From Solen grandis (Eukaryota; Mollusca; Bivalvia; Adapedonta; Solenidae): a stretch of 64,000 nucleotides of DNA. Location of the stretch: NCBI GenBank assembly GCA_021229015.1, contig CM037784.1:67859013-67923012 (forward strand), read 5' to 3'. Numbering within the stretch: position 1 is the first letter of the stretch; every line of letters begins with the position of its first letter. The translations under genes were made by a program, and so were the position numbers. Positions 33,801 to 42,171 of this stretch are shown here, in pieces. The notes beneath the pieces were generated by a model. That model had not been told where the DNA came from. It was given only the letters and a program-made list of their open reading frames with translations, and did not search any database.

Positions 33801-36024
33801 GAAGGCCACGAATTCAGGTTCAACTTTTCCTAATTAATACAAATCCATTAGTCGTATTTCTTTTACGGATTCATTACCGAAACTGTCGATTTTTGTACAC
33901 AAATTATACTTCAGGGACACTCCCCATAATGGTCATATTCTATATCTTGTCACTGGATGGTAATATTTCTATGAACTTTGTCACTTTGAAGGCATCCAAA
34001 ATTAAAAAAAACAAAAAACTTTAACATTGAAGTCTATGGAAAACATACAAAGTCTGTGAATATGAAAAACTGAATTCGAGAAGAAACTCACGGTAGAAAG
34101 ATGCATTATATGATTTTGTTTTAAAATTCATGACCAAATTTAAACTTTCCGTGAGAAAATGGAGAAAGTCATTTTCTTTTTAGTTTTCAAGGCAGATAAC
34201 TCATGACACAAATTATTCATGGGAGGTCATAAAAGAAGTAATGTCACACGTCATAACTTAAAATCTTATATTGTGAAGTTATATGCATGTCTTTGGTGAT
34301 TATTCCTTAAAAGGAATGGAACGTTTTCTCTCTTATTTGTGCTAAGAAGACTTAGCGTAGCAGATGTGATGTTTGTGGTACCTACCTATGATCATAAACT
34401 CGCATTCCTTAGTAGTTGGGTGGTGGGACACGGTGTAGTACTCATCTCCGATTACGTCAATTGGAAACGCCAGGAAAGCGTCATTGGAGTAGGTCTCGCG
34501 GTTTGCACCGTAGACCACAACTTCGTCGGAAGCTGAAATACGTACAACAACAAACATCAATGTACGTTCAAATATATTTTTGCAAACAAACACGTTTCAG
34601 GGTAAACATGTCCCACGCGCCCATTTACAATATATCCTCTAATTACCAAAAAAATTTTTTAATAAAGCAATTCATTCAACTTCTTACAAATGGTATCACA
34701 TATAACGATATATATGGTCTTTTGGAATAAACCATGTCAGTCATTGACTATTCTATTATCCAAGTGTAGTTATTGAATAACATGCTATTCTCAAATTTTA
34801 TCAAAATCTTAGAGTCCATGGATTTACAATTTCGTGAATTGTTGGCTGGATGTATTTTACAACGTTTTACAAATTTACCGGGAAAACGAACAAAAAAAGT
34901 CTTAGTGGCAGCAGGCAAGATGTCTTGAGAAGGACATCTAACGATGAACCTATGCTAAGAGGTAATATTTTAAGCCCCGTCCTCCATTCATGACCAGATC
35001 AACTGCCCACAAAGAGCATAACATACAAAACCGTGTTTTTGTGTAAATCATGTCAGTAATTGACTACCTACTATCCAAGTGTAGCTATTGGATAGCATAT
35101 AAGTCAATGAAGATATATTTTTAAACACAGGAAATGCCCGTCATAAAAAAAAAAAACGTTTGAAAGATATTTCCTTTAAGGAAATCCATCCATCATTTAA
35201 TTATTACCATGGCCCATTTAGTGATATTGGCTATTTTATAGTAAATGCGAGCCTTTATAGACTTAGAGCAAAAGAGCATACGTCTCAAAGTAAATGTATG
35301 CTTGCATCTGCACTGAAGCTTTTGTAAGCATTTGAAGTACCATAATGAAAATTTAATGATGGATGGATTGCCTTAAAAAGCTATAAGTACATAACAGACA
35401 ATGCAATATTACCAATGACGGAGATTCCCTTTGTGCTGAATTCAGTTCCAGAACCACGGATTTTGTTATCGATGTTGATTTGATGAACATATCCAGCGGT
35501 CACATAGAACTGTTCATCAAGGGAGACAGAGCTATATCTCGGAGCGGTTACCTAGAAGATATTTCAAACACACCTATTGACCATTTTACCAGAGGATAGG
35601 CAAATCCCGGTTTAATTCGATGATTTAAATTGGCATATCAGCGATTTGGAAAAACTTGACATGTATGTTTATTACCTATTGAACAATGTGTAAAATTTAA
35701 CATCAGCATGTAGATTAGGTGTTCGGGAAGGACTCGTTGATAACGTAGGTTTGCGTCTCATTCATTTCGGGGTAAAATTGCTTATACACCTCTCTAGGTT
35801 TTGGCGTGAAAGTTGAACCATGCCTTTCCCGAAATGTAATAATAGCAAAGATAAATAGAACATTGAATTTGTTGATTTAATTGTAAGAACGTTTTCTTTC
35901 ACTTATGGTCATATAAGTCAGATTTAAACGCATGGCCCCACATTTGCGAAAATGTTTTTTCTATGACCAAGTCTGGAAAAAAACAAGAAAAACAACAACA
36001 ACGATTGTACAAAAAGTTATATCA

Positions 36025-36062
<38 letters not shown>

Positions 36063-36835
36063 GACCAAGACCAAATGGGACGTACCCGGACGCTGACTTT
36101 GGTCTTACGATCGGTTGTAACATACAGCTCCACTTTGTTCTTGTCGATGTAGTTTGCCATAAAGCCGGTAACAAACTCAGTTCCTCTGTTGTCGGGTGCT
36201 GGGAAAGAAAGCTTATGTGACGATACATTGCACGACAGACTTACAGTCAGACAGACAGACAGATGGGAAGAAAGACAGACTGTTTTATTTCGACTTGTAT
36301 ATAGTAAATCAGCATTATACGATATACATTTTTCAAACAAATTACAAACACGTATCCTACATTATAACATAAAATGTGTATCAATTTATCAAATTAATTC
36401 AGTTAATGCTCATGTGTCGAATGAAGAAAAAAGGAATAGATAAAAAGTAGGCTATATAATTCCAAAAAACGTTTAAATTCTAGCTTTCATTATAACACAT
36501 ACATAAAGATATACGATGAAATTAATCTAAATGTATGTCACGCGTTTGTCTACGATGTGCTTAAAAACGAATATCATATTCAAGTTAAAATTAAACTGTA
36601 ATCACCGTGGGCATTCCATAACATTTTATTGTATAAAGATACTGTTATGTGTATTCTATTTAGCAGAAAAAGTGGGTTATTCAAATAGGGTTGAAAAACC
36701 TGAGGATACGCACAACTAATGGATAATTTAATTTCATAAAAAAAAAATAATAATAATGTACAAACTTACCATTCTGAGTATTGACTGCTGACAAAAGTGT
36801 GGCAATGCACGCTAGGATTGTAAGCGTTCCCATGA
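25719..36835 (-). CDS. secreted IgGFc-binding-domain / TSP1 protein (3'-incomplete gene model)
   Basis: Fourteen coding exons join in frame with GT-AG introns and give 1843 nt (614 residues plus one base). Order: signal peptide (1-21); IgGFc-binding domain (about 22-444; the N-terminal domain family of FCGBP, e.g. [20 protein letters not shown] and [14 protein letters not shown]); acidic linker with [11 protein letters not shown] and [11 protein letters not shown] (445-494), similar to calcium-binding Asp-rich loops; two TSP1 repeats (495-556 and 557-614). Proteins of this layout are secreted, multi-copy in molluscs and thought to act in adhesion or mucosal defence; the function here is inferred. 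The last donor (A|GTACGT at 25719) demands more exons toward lower coordinates, which I could not find before the assembly gap. Joined exons: 36835-36770, 36198-36086, 35551-35413, 34532-34386, 33635-33505, 32893-32637, 31643-31518, 30978-30753, 29981-29853, 28943-28844, 28018-27968, 27535-27350, 27121-27043, 25813-25719. Confidence 0.85.
25828..25918. repeat. (CAGT)n then (CAAT)n microsatellite
   Basis: About 55 bases of CAGT followed by about 35 of CAAT, in the intron 15 bases before the exon 14 acceptor. Confidence 0.95.
26100..26290. repeat. imperfect inverted repeat in intron 13
   Basis: Left TTTACATATTTGGAC..GTGTCCAGATTACAAAA and right TTTTGTAATCTGGACGCGCG, GTCCAAG..AATATGTAAAACG pair over most of their length around a ~60-base centre. 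Short GGAC/GTCC motifs recur to about 26550. Probably a MITE; ends not defined. Confidence 0.5.
27043..27121 (-). CDS. IgGFc/TSP1 gene, exon 13 (second TSP1 repeat, N-terminal half)
   Basis: Reads [20 protein letters not shown] then GSTTRTR. The TSP1 tryptophan ladder W..W..W is altered: the third Trp is Ala (WGSWGSA), while CSVTC is kept. Acceptor TTTCAG|TTG, donor AG|GTCAGT. Phase in 1, phase out 2. Confidence 0.85.
27350..27535 (-). CDS. IgGFc/TSP1 gene, exon 12 (complete first TSP1 repeat)
   Basis: A whole TSP1 repeat in one exon: [20 protein letters not shown] with the full W..W..W ladder and CSVSC, then [20 protein letters not shown] and ending TTPCP. The ladder is the usual site for C-mannosylation in the family. 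Acceptor CTACAG|TAA, donor A|GTAAGC; phases 1 and 1, as expected for a domain that spreads by exon shuffling. Confidence 0.9.
27717..27808. repeat. (ATCA)n microsatellite in intron 11
   Basis: A GATC run then about 80 bases of AATC/ATCA repeats. The short open frame through it is not a gene. Confidence 0.95.
27968..28018 (-). CDS. IgGFc/TSP1 gene, exon 11 (acidic linker)
   Basis: A 51-base exon, too short to be seen as a frame on its own, reading [17 protein letters not shown]. With exon 10 it forms an Asp-rich, EF-hand-loop-like linker. Acceptor TTGCAG|ACG, donor A|GTGAGT; phases 1 and 1. Confidence 0.8.
28072..28265. mobile_element. TTAA MITE copy 1 (intron 10)
   Basis: Left end ATCCATCGTAAAATTGTGAT, body AAATGCAAGCCTTTACAGAC and GGATGCTTGCATCTGCACTG, right end GGTAGATTACC then TTAA. 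Same family as the near-perfect copy at 35180-35372. Confidence 0.65.
28310..28425. repeat. possible SINE core fragment
   Basis: TTAATTACAGACTGGCAGAGGACCCC resembles the start of the SINE at 18700 (CTAATTACAGGTGGAGGAAGACCCC, here quoted only in part). Short and degenerate. Confidence 0.25.
28611..28771. mobile_element. TTAA MITE copy 2 (intron 9 side of exon 10)
   Basis: Body AAGTCTTTTTAAGCATTTGA, AGGACCATGATTATAATTGA and right end GATGGATTTCC followed by TTAA (28768-28771). The left end is diverged or truncated. Confidence 0.6.
28844..28943 (-). CDS. IgGFc/TSP1 gene, exon 10 (linker with DNDCDG motif)
   Basis: Reads [20 protein letters not shown] then [13 protein letters not shown]. The [15 protein letters not shown] motif is a hallmark after IgGFc-binding domains in mollusc proteins known to me. 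Acceptor ACACAG|GTT, donor G|GTGAGA; phase in 0, out 1. Confidence 0.85.
28978..29551. repeat. 'GCGGTCA' element expanded by a 53-bp tandem array
   Basis: The outer parts (TTAAGTGGTCATTCAAGAG at the left; GACCGCTTAATGCAGGTGGTC and ACAGGTTCAACTG at the right) belong to the dispersed GCGGTCA family. Its inner segment is amplified: GCTAGATTATCTTAAA starts at 29057, 29110, 29163, 29216, 29269, 29322, 29375, 29428 and 29481, exactly 53 bases apart. The nine copies are nearly identical, with a few A/C or A/G differences. It lies in intron 9. Confidence 0.9.
29853..29981 (-). CDS. IgGFc/TSP1 gene, exon 9
   Basis: Reads [20 protein letters not shown] then [20 protein letters not shown], the strongly conserved C-terminal end of the IgGFc-binding domain. 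Acceptor AAAG|CTT, donor C|GTAAGT; phases 0 and 0 (43 codons). Confidence 0.9.
30538..30730. mobile_element. TTAA MITE copy 3 (intron 8)
   Basis: CATCCATCCATCATTGAATT at the left and CAATTTAATGATATATGGATTACC at the right (the second quoted across the arm) form the family's inverted ends. The body runs in the opposite sense to copy 5. Confidence 0.65.
30753..30978 (-). CDS. IgGFc/TSP1 gene, exon 8
   Basis: 75 codons of the IgGFc-binding domain: [20 protein letters not shown], then [20 protein letters not shown] and ending TEYVSGYVV. Acceptor TTTCAG|CGA; donor GTG|GTAAGA. A GTGGTGGT context leaves a one-codon alternative donor. Phase in 2, out 0. Confidence 0.85.
31003..31162. mobile_element. 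TTAA MITE copy 4 (intron 7)
   Basis: TTAA at 31003-31006, then CGTAAAATTGTGATCATGG; body AAAGTCAGTGGATGCTTGCA and AAGCATTTGAAGGACCATGG; right end GATGGTTTACC then TTAA at 31159-31162. An internal deletion shortens it. Confidence 0.65.
31165..31195 (-). mobile_element. SINE tail fragment ('GACGTTAAA' family)
   Basis: TTGCTTGGGTTTAACGTCCC on the plus strand is the reverse complement of the family's 3' end; it sits immediately beside MITE copy 4. Confidence 0.45.
31518..31643 (-). CDS. IgGFc/TSP1 gene, exon 7
   Basis: Reads [20 protein letters not shown] then [20 protein letters not shown], an IgGFc-domain segment with the usual single Cys. Acceptor TTTCAG|AAA, donor AG|GTAACT; phases 2 and 2. 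Confidence 0.85.
31981..32383. repeat. minisatellite-filled pogo-like MITE (intron 6)
   Basis: The outer ends (TACTGTAAAACCTTAC at the left; AACAGTAAACCCTCTATAA, reverse complement, at the right) resemble each other and the ends at 12104 and 41450. Between them are about 17 loose copies of a 17-20-base unit, ATAAGGACCACCTCAAT. Confidence 0.6.
32452..32580 (+). mobile_element. tRNA-derived SINE (tail-less copy), 'TTTTTCATGA' family
   Basis: GCGTCGTGGTCTAGTAGTAA (box A region), CCTGGGTTCGCATCCCG (box B), then TTTGGGGTAAGGATTTTTCA. It matches heads at 33281 and 21348 and lies between exons 6 and 7. Confidence 0.6.
32637..32893 (-). CDS. IgGFc/TSP1 gene, exon 6
   Basis: The largest coding exon: [20 protein letters not shown], then [20 protein letters not shown] and [20 protein letters not shown]. 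The phrases TGSYI, SGN and QM.PV.TWGK..A..P are conserved in IgGFc-binding domains. Acceptor TTTAAG|GCA, donor AC|GTAGGT; phase in 0, out 2. Confidence 0.9.
33281..33420 (+). mobile_element. tRNA-derived SINE, same family as 32452
   Basis: GCGCTGTGGACCAGTGGTAA (box A region), a weak box B (GTTGGTGCATCTCCCG), then GGGGGCAAGGAATTTTCATG. Lies in intron 5. Confidence 0.55.
33505..33635 (-). CDS. IgGFc/TSP1 gene, exon 5
   Basis: Reads [20 protein letters not shown], then [20 protein letters not shown] and TFQ. Acceptor TTTTAG|GTG, donor CAG|GTAAGT; phase in 1, out 0. Confidence 0.85.
33655..33800. mobile_element. 'GCGGTCA' element copy (intron 4)
   Basis: CAAACCTGCCTTGAGCGGTC, GTGACCGCTTAACAGAGATG, CTGACCGCTAAATGCAGGTTG: the left and right ends form an imperfect inverted repeat. 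No internal tandem expansion here, unlike 28978-29551. Confidence 0.7.
34386..34532 (-). CDS. IgGFc/TSP1 gene, exon 4
   Basis: Reads [20 protein letters not shown] then [20 protein letters not shown] and KECEFMII. The VVVYG.NRETYS.DAFLA.P phrase is diagnostic of IgGFc-binding domains. Acceptor TTTCAG|CTT, donor G|GTAGGT; phases 1 and 1. Confidence 0.9.
34725..35125. repeat. local direct duplication in intron 3
   Basis: AACCATGTCAGTCATTGACT..TATCCAAGTGTAG at 34730 and AATCATGTCAGTAATTGACT..TATCCAAGTGTAG at 35046 are related in the same orientation, about 315 bases apart. Confidence 0.55.
35180..35372. mobile_element. TTAA MITE copy 5, reference copy (intron 3)
   Basis: Flanked by TTAA on both sides (35176-35179 and 35373-35376). 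Terminal inverted repeats of about 23 bases: GGAAATCCATCCATCATTTA at the left and GGCAATCCATCCATCATTAA at the right in reverse complement. Body 193 bp, partly self-complementary and non-coding. A TTAA duplication points to the piggyBac superfamily, but no transposase is present to prove it. Confidence 0.85.
35413..35551 (-). CDS. IgGFc/TSP1 gene, exon 3
   Basis: Reads [20 protein letters not shown] then [20 protein letters not shown] and KGISVI. Acceptor TCTAG|GTA, donor G|GTAATA; phase in 0, out 1. Confidence 0.85.
36031..36059. repeat. poly-T tract beside exon 2 donor
   Basis: About 29 T on the plus strand (A on the gene strand), starting some 27 bases inside intron 2. Confidence 0.95.
36086..36198 (-). 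CDS. IgGFc/TSP1 gene, exon 2
   Basis: Reads [20 protein letters not shown] then [18 protein letters not shown], the start of the IgGFc-binding domain ([13 protein letters not shown] is the family's opening). Acceptor TCCCAG|CAC, donor CGG|GTACGT. Phase in 1, out 0. The frame stays open past the donor, so the splice is set by continuity with exon 3 (VRVTAPRY). Confidence 0.9.
36770..36835 (-). CDS. IgGFc/TSP1 gene, exon 1 coding (signal peptide)
   Basis: ATG at 36833 starts [20 protein letters not shown], a short n-region, hydrophobic core and polar end typical of a secretion signal. Acceptor TTTCCAG|TC lies two bases before the ATG, so the 5' UTR comes from another exon. In the mRNA the start context has G at -3 and G at +4. 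Donor G|GTAAGT; phase out 1. Confidence 0.85.
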
Positions 36836-36844
36836 CTGGAAAGA

Positions 36845-37227
36845 TGAATAGGGAATTATGTCACAGTAGGTTTTCATGGCTTAAGGTCGAGCGAGATATT
36901 CTTCCATTCATGACATACCAAATTAAATGCTATTATTTTCAAACTATTCACTATATATTATTTTGTATCAACTTAATTTTGCATTTAGACTACTGAGTAC
37001 TGATATAGAAATAAAGGACCCGTATTTGATTTATTTTCTAGTTTAAAGTGATATACACTACGTCTATTTTTTTTTTGTATTGTGTATTTAAAATTATTCA
37101 GACCAAAGTGCATGCAATACAACATATACTATTTTTTTTTATCTATTTATACTTTTTAAATTGAATAATCCGTTTCAATACAAAATCAATTGTGGTGCTC
37201 ATTGTTATCACGTGTGTGTGCGTGTGC

Positions 37228-37265
<38 letters not shown>

Positions 37266-38280
37266 TATATATATATATTGTGAATTTTTGTTTTCTTATT
37301 TAAGTGACTTATTGGCCTATGGGACCTAGTGTTAAATTGTACATTCAAGGTTTATGATTAAGTGTATGCAATTTATTTTTATACATGTAACACATGTCAC
37401 TCTAATTAACAATTTACTTACCTACTTTTACTTATTACTCCCCATTTGCAAGAGTCTTATTACTGTAAAATATTCCCACGCGGCGAGTTCAGATGTCATT
37501 CCAATTTCAAAATACAAAAATCAGAACATCATTTGGTTTATGTATATCAGTGAGTGTGTTAAAGCATAGTACATCATGTAACTAAACATAACACAAAAAA
37601 ATCTAGACGGAAAGAGGAACTCTAAGACCTGTTAATAGATAACGCAGTTCGCTATAATTTTTGTTTTTCAAAATAGTTCATTTAAATTGTTTCCGTCGTA
37701 ATAACATATTAAGGCATTTTCATTTTGGATGTAAGAACAATGATGTGATCCTAAATATTTAAGAATTACTTAGGCTAGTAAACTCTTAGTAATTTTAGAA
37801 TTAAGATTCGAGACATTATCTAGTTTACTGTATGTACATGTTAAAGTGACTTATTTTTTCATCTCTCCTTGTGATAATCTTACAAGTATTTAGGGTTTAT
37901 CAATTATGATATAAGATTTAAAATTAAAAAAATAACATTGTGATTAATTACATGTTAGAATTTACAGAAATATGAGACTCATGCATTCTTCAAATGTTAT
38001 ATGTATAAGTTATTCACTTATCTTAGTTTTCTAATAAAATCTAAAAATATATAATTCAAATTTATTTGTCATCCTTATATATATTTTGAAAAAAAAAAAA
38101 GAATATAAAAAAAAAGAAAAAAAAAAAAGAATTAATAAAAAAAGAACAAAAGAAGAGAAGTCTATGAATAAATAATTATGTTAATAAGAGATTAACCTAT
38201 TTGTTATCATTGTATTTTCAATAAAAATAGATTAGTAATTATTGTTAATTTATTTATTCATTATAATTGCTAATTGTTCT
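36845..38280 (-). other. intron between non-coding exon and signal-peptide exon
   Basis: About 1.4 kb of AT-rich intron with a (GT)n tract at 37211-37265 and A-rich tracts at about 38090-38160. No other feature seen. Confidence 0.5.
37211..37277. repeat. (GT)n then (AT)n microsatellite
   Basis: GT repeats with GC interruptions followed by a short AT run, in the first intron. Confidence 0.95.
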
Positions 38281-38283
38281 TAC

Positions 38284-38414
38284 CGATAGATTCGCCCGAT
38301 TACTTCTCTCTCCAAGACGTGACTGTTTCCTGTCTCCCTCGGAAACGGGGTTTTGTACCCCGAGAAGTCACTGGCTGGGGACACTGCCAAATTCTTACGT
38401 TGATCTCTTGCCCA
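38284..38414 (-). other. non-coding first exon (5' UTR) of the IgGFc/TSP1 gene
   Basis: A GC-richer island of about 130 bases in very AT-rich DNA. On the minus strand it ends at a good donor (TATCG|GTAAGA, exon end 38284). It lies about 30 bases downstream of a TATA box and pairs logically with the acceptor at 36836 just before the ATG. Within it CGGGGTACAAAACCCCG forms a short stem. The 5' edge is estimated from TATA spacing. Confidence 0.55.
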
Positions 38415-38438
38415 TTTAGCTGCAATGTCCTTAACGGA

Positions 38439-38445
38439 TTATATA
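38439..38445 (-). promoter_or_regulatory. TATA box of the IgGFc/TSP1 gene
   Basis: TATATAA on the minus strand, about 30 bases upstream of the GC-rich non-coding exon. AT-rich surroundings lower the weight of the motif; the support is its spacing. Confidence 0.45.
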
Positions 38446-38504
38446 AACATTTAATCCGTTTAACCTAGTTAAGATTCATAGATATAAATTGCTTCACAAG
38501 GCTT

Positions 38505-38531
38505 AAAAAAAAAAAAAAAAAAAAAAAAAAA
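38505..38531. repeat. poly-A tract
   Basis: About 27 A. Confidence 0.95.
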
Positions 38532-38646
38532 TTGCCGTGTAACATTGCATTTCAATGACGGAATCCAGACTTTATGATCAAACATTATTTAATTTTCAGT
38601 TTACTTTTATAAAAATATTGCGAATGTTTTTAAAAAAATAAAAGTC

Positions 38647-38651
<5 letters not shown>

Positions 38652-38684
<33 letters not shown>
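38652..38684. repeat. (TG)n microsatellite
   Basis: An uninterrupted TG run. Confidence 0.95.
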
Positions 38685-38688
<4 letters not shown>

Positions 38689-38689
38689 G

Positions 38690-39284
38690 GTGTCTTTTTT
38701 CCATTCTAGAAGCAAATGACATTCATCGCTATTTAAAGATTGAAACATAAGTACAAAGTTTAATCCTTAATCCGTGTTAATCCAGTATTAAAGAATATTA
38801 CGGTAAAATGCATAGAGTTTAATAACTGATTAAAAAATATTAATTCTTAATCCTTTGAAAAGGGAGGTGGGGGCAGTTTGTTGGAAACTACTTAAAAAGC
38901 AGACCTAATTACGAATGATTTGTGGTATAGTCGTAATCAAATATACGTTTATGAAATTAAGTTAAATATGGGTAATAAAGCATGTTATATATCACCTAGA
39001 TCTCTCTCTCGCTCTCTCTCTCAATGATATAAACGTATAATCACAATGTTATAATACTATACATGCTGTCTGCTGTTATTGCATATTTATGATTGTACCA
39101 CATGGGCCATTGTGCTTACTGGATTTTGAATAAACATCTCTCTTTCTCTCTATAATAATGATGATGATGATGATGATGATAATAAAAGGACTAGATCTAA
39201 TGGTATTGATAATAGTGATAAAATTACTACTAATAATTATTATCAAGCAATGATGATGATAACAACGAATATAATACTTATAAA
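38690..39284. other. no gene; simple repeats only
   Basis: AT-rich with a (TC)n run at 39003-39023, (TC)n at 39138 and (GAT)n at 39160-39180. Confidence 0.5.
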
Positions 39285-39428
39285 GTCAAGCCTGTTATAA
39301 GCGGTCAGTCAAGGGAACGAGAGAAAGTGACCGCTTAACAGAGGTTGCCGCTAAACAAAGGCTAAACATATAACAAACTGCTTGTTTGGTAATATTAAAA
39401 CTGGCCGCTAAATGCAGGTTTACCGCAT
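39285..39428. mobile_element. 'GCGGTCA' element, compact copy
   Basis: AGTCAAGCCTGTTATAAGCG, GTCAGTCAAGGGAACGAGAG, GTGACCGCTTAACAGAGGTT, then AACATATAACAAACTGCTTG and CGCTAAATGCAGGTTTACCG. It shows the segment that is amplified at 29057-29510 in single copy. Ends are imperfect inverted repeats, suggesting a MITE. Confidence 0.75.
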
Positions 39429-39685
39429 AATAGTATGATAGTGTTATTTAGGTACACTTGTACTGCTATTGTAATTATCATTTCTATAAAAATAATATAA
39501 CATACAGCGTTTTTTTTTTTTTTTAAATCTTTACTTTTTTCTCTAAAGATATTTTAATTTTAACTTGTTGGTTTTGTAATTGATGGTGACATTGATGATG
39601 TTGTTGATCATGATAATGAAAAAACTTAATTTTATCACAAGGATAAATGTAATCAATTACTGTAACACGTATTATTGAGTAAATA

Positions 39686-40798
39686 CGAGGGGAGTTCATT
39701 ATGAATTCCCCCTTACCTACTTCCGGATATGGAAAAAGGATAAAATTTGTTCGCGGACACTAAAATATACTTCCGTATATCACATTGTAATTTGTTCTCG
39801 TTAAGTGTCCTTATGTGTTGTAAATTAAAATAATGAGGTCATATGAGTACCAAGCAGTCATCGGGTTCCTGTATTTGAAAGGCTGCATTCCAAAGGAGAC
39901 ATTTGATAAGATGAAACCGGCTAACCGAGAGGATGTCCCATCATATGACGTTGTTAAGCACTGACTATGTCAGTTCGAGTATTTTTGGATATCTGTGGAC
40001 ACGGTTCCAATTCCTAGGTGAGTACAATCTGACGTTAATTATCATCCAAAAGGTGAAGGCCGCCATGTTGGACAATCGCCGCATAACAGTGCGTCAACTA
40101 GACATTGAGGCCAAGGTCAGTGTGGGTTTTGTCAAAAAAAAAATGCATGACAAGTTTAACATGGGTAAGGCATCTGCCCGATGGATACCCTGGTTTCTCA
40201 CATTTTTTTCCAGAGACAGGAACGATTAGTGTGCTCCCAGGCTCCTTTAACCATGTGCCAAAAAATTAGAACTTTTTTGAAAGACGAAATATGGGTGCAA
40301 CACCATGATCCTGAAAATAACGTTAAGTCGAAGCAACGGAACCTTTTAAAACTCGCCATCTCCTGAAAGGAACGTGTCCAACATTCAACGGGCATAGTCT
40401 TGTTAACAATAATTTGGTATCAGTATGGAATAAGGATGAAATGATTCTTGGCAAATGGGAACCAAACATGCAGGGACATATTATGCATGTATTTTATTTC
40501 ATGTAGCACGGTCCTATGAAAACCTTCCGTGCCTTCCTTACTCATCTTCCACATCTTTGCGACCATGAAGTTCTTTTTGGAGAGAAGGCGATTCTCAGAT
40601 GTTGAACGTCTTTTTTTTCCCCGAAGACAAGGCATGGTTCCAGGCACAACCAGGGGAATATTTCATTAAATGCCCCCCATGGCTGTATTAAGCGACGGGA
40701 GAAATGTGTCAATGTAGAGAAAGACCTTTATATGTGCCAAGATTGGGTCCTCTCGCCCGTCGGAAGTAGGTCATGAGAAATCTTTAATAAACCCCTCG
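39686..40798 (+). mobile_element. mariner-family transposon, degenerate
   Basis: Inverted ends about 40 bases long: left CGAGGGGAGTTCATTATGAA, right in reverse complement CGAGGGGTTTATTAAAGATT, both leading to CCTACTTCCG. The left end follows TA; the right is followed by CA, a likely mutated TA duplication. The 1113-bp size and the transposase remnant inside fit a single-ORF mariner. Confidence 0.8.
39833..40720 (+). pseudogene. mariner transposase, broken
   Basis: Starts MRSYEYQAVIGFLYLKGCIP, with the helix-turn-helix region following (VPSYDVVKH). A stop and frameshifts come next, then DNRRITVRQLDIEAKVSVGF, GKASARWIPWFLT and, in another frame, WVQHHDPENN..SKQR. The last matches the mariner W.HHYDPE..QSKQW motif near the second catalytic Asp. 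A C-terminal KCVNVEKD-like piece is near 40700. Several stops and indels show it is dead. Mariner enzymes cut and rejoin DNA at TA. Confidence 0.75.
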
Positions 40799-40927
40799 CA
40801 ACCTAGTGGCGTGTTTGATATTTTTTTGATTTATCTTGAGTAATGGCATATCTTTTTCCTTTATAAAATGAAAAAAAGTACAATTGTATATGTAGCCCCC
40901 TCAAATATTATCTCATAATATATAATA

Positions 40928-41068
40928 ACTAAGCGGTCAACGTGTATTTAGCGATCAATTTTGATATTACCAAATTAGCATTATATATATACTTTATTTA
41001 GCGGTACCTATTTTATATGGTCATTTATCGTGTTCCCGTGACAGACTGCTTAAGAAAGGTTTTACTGT
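40928..41068. repeat. degenerate 'GCGGTCA' element
   Basis: TAAGCGGTCAACGTGTATTT, AGCGATCAATTTTGATATTA, TATTTAGCGGTACC and GACTGCTTAAGAAAGG keep the family's landmarks in inverted sense. Confidence 0.5.
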
Positions 41069-41273
41069 AAGTGTACTTACTATTACATAACATAATGATA
41101 ACCTTGTCCGCCAGCTGAAATATTTATGTTCATTATGACGAGCATGTGTCAATTTAACCTATTTCATTGTATTTCATTTGTATTTTGAATGATAATTCTA
41201 TGATCTCTTAATATTATATGTATAAAACTTACTGACATAACTGCATTAATTATGCATATAACATTTCACAATA

Positions 41274-41450
41274 AAGGGAAACCCCACTTTATGACACCTC
41301 GGAATTAAGGTCACCTTTCTTTTAAGACCACTAATAAATGGAGTAAATCGTATCAAGGCCTGTTCTGACTATATTGGTACCTCACTATTGAGAACACCTC
41401 ACTCTTCTATTGAACGGATGGTAATCTTAATGGCGAGGTTTTACAGTATA
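41274..41450. mobile_element. pogo-like MITE
   Basis: Left AAAGGGAAACCCCACTTTAT and right, in reverse complement, TACTGTAAAACCTCGCCATT, with ACCTC/AAGACC phrases inside like those at 31981-32383. Confidence 0.45.
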
Positions 41451-41474
41451 GATGAATAACAAGTAATTTATTTA

Positions 41475-41653
41475 GGAAATCCATCCATCGTTAAATTATT
41501 ACCATGGTCCTTCAAATGCTTAAATGACCAGCGCAAATGCAAGCATCCATTGACTTGGAGTTAAGAACACTCTGCTCTAAGCCTATAAAGGCTTGCATTT
41601 ACTATAAAATACTTGATGAACTATGATCACAATTTATTGAAGGATGGATTGCC
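41475..41653. mobile_element. TTAA MITE copy 6 (outside the gene)
   Basis: Left GGAAATCCATCCATCGTTAA, right in reverse complement GGCAATCCATCCTTCAATAA, then TTAA at 41654-41657. The left TTAA has mutated to TTTA. Body inverted relative to copy 5. Confidence 0.75.
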
Positions 41654-42171
41654 TTAAATAATAAATTCAAGTACACCCGAATATCTTGACCTTATAGTTT
41701 TCTCCCTAAGGTCAGTTTTTATACACTCATAAGATTGATCCTTTCAAAAGATTGTAGAGGATTATCGCCTTTAAATAAAAAGAAGTTAGCAAATCTTAAA
41801 GTTTGCTCTAATTTAAGATTTGTAACACACGTGCTCTGTCTAAGGTAACCTACAATACGATAAGACGATTATCTAATTAAGTTCAAATTAAAATATGCCC
41901 ATGTCATACATTTCAAAGTTTAAACCCACTTATTTTAATCCTGTGGAATTCCGCAAACCGGTCACGACTGCAGAGAAATGATTCTGTACTTATATGGCTT
42001 TATTTCAACACTTTGTAAGTCAGTATTACGAGTGACTTGACTCAGTATTTAAATTGTATTTGAATTTACATAAGTGTGCAGTCAAGAAAAAACTTGTTTT
42101 ATTTGTTATTGTTTTAATAAAGTAAAGAGGACATTTTCACGTGCGTGAAAAACGCATAGGAAAACGCTCTC

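Noticed and set aside
34339..34730. Plus-strand frames opposite exon 4
   Set aside because: Shadow frames; the minus strand carries the conserved IgGFc motifs with proper splice sites.
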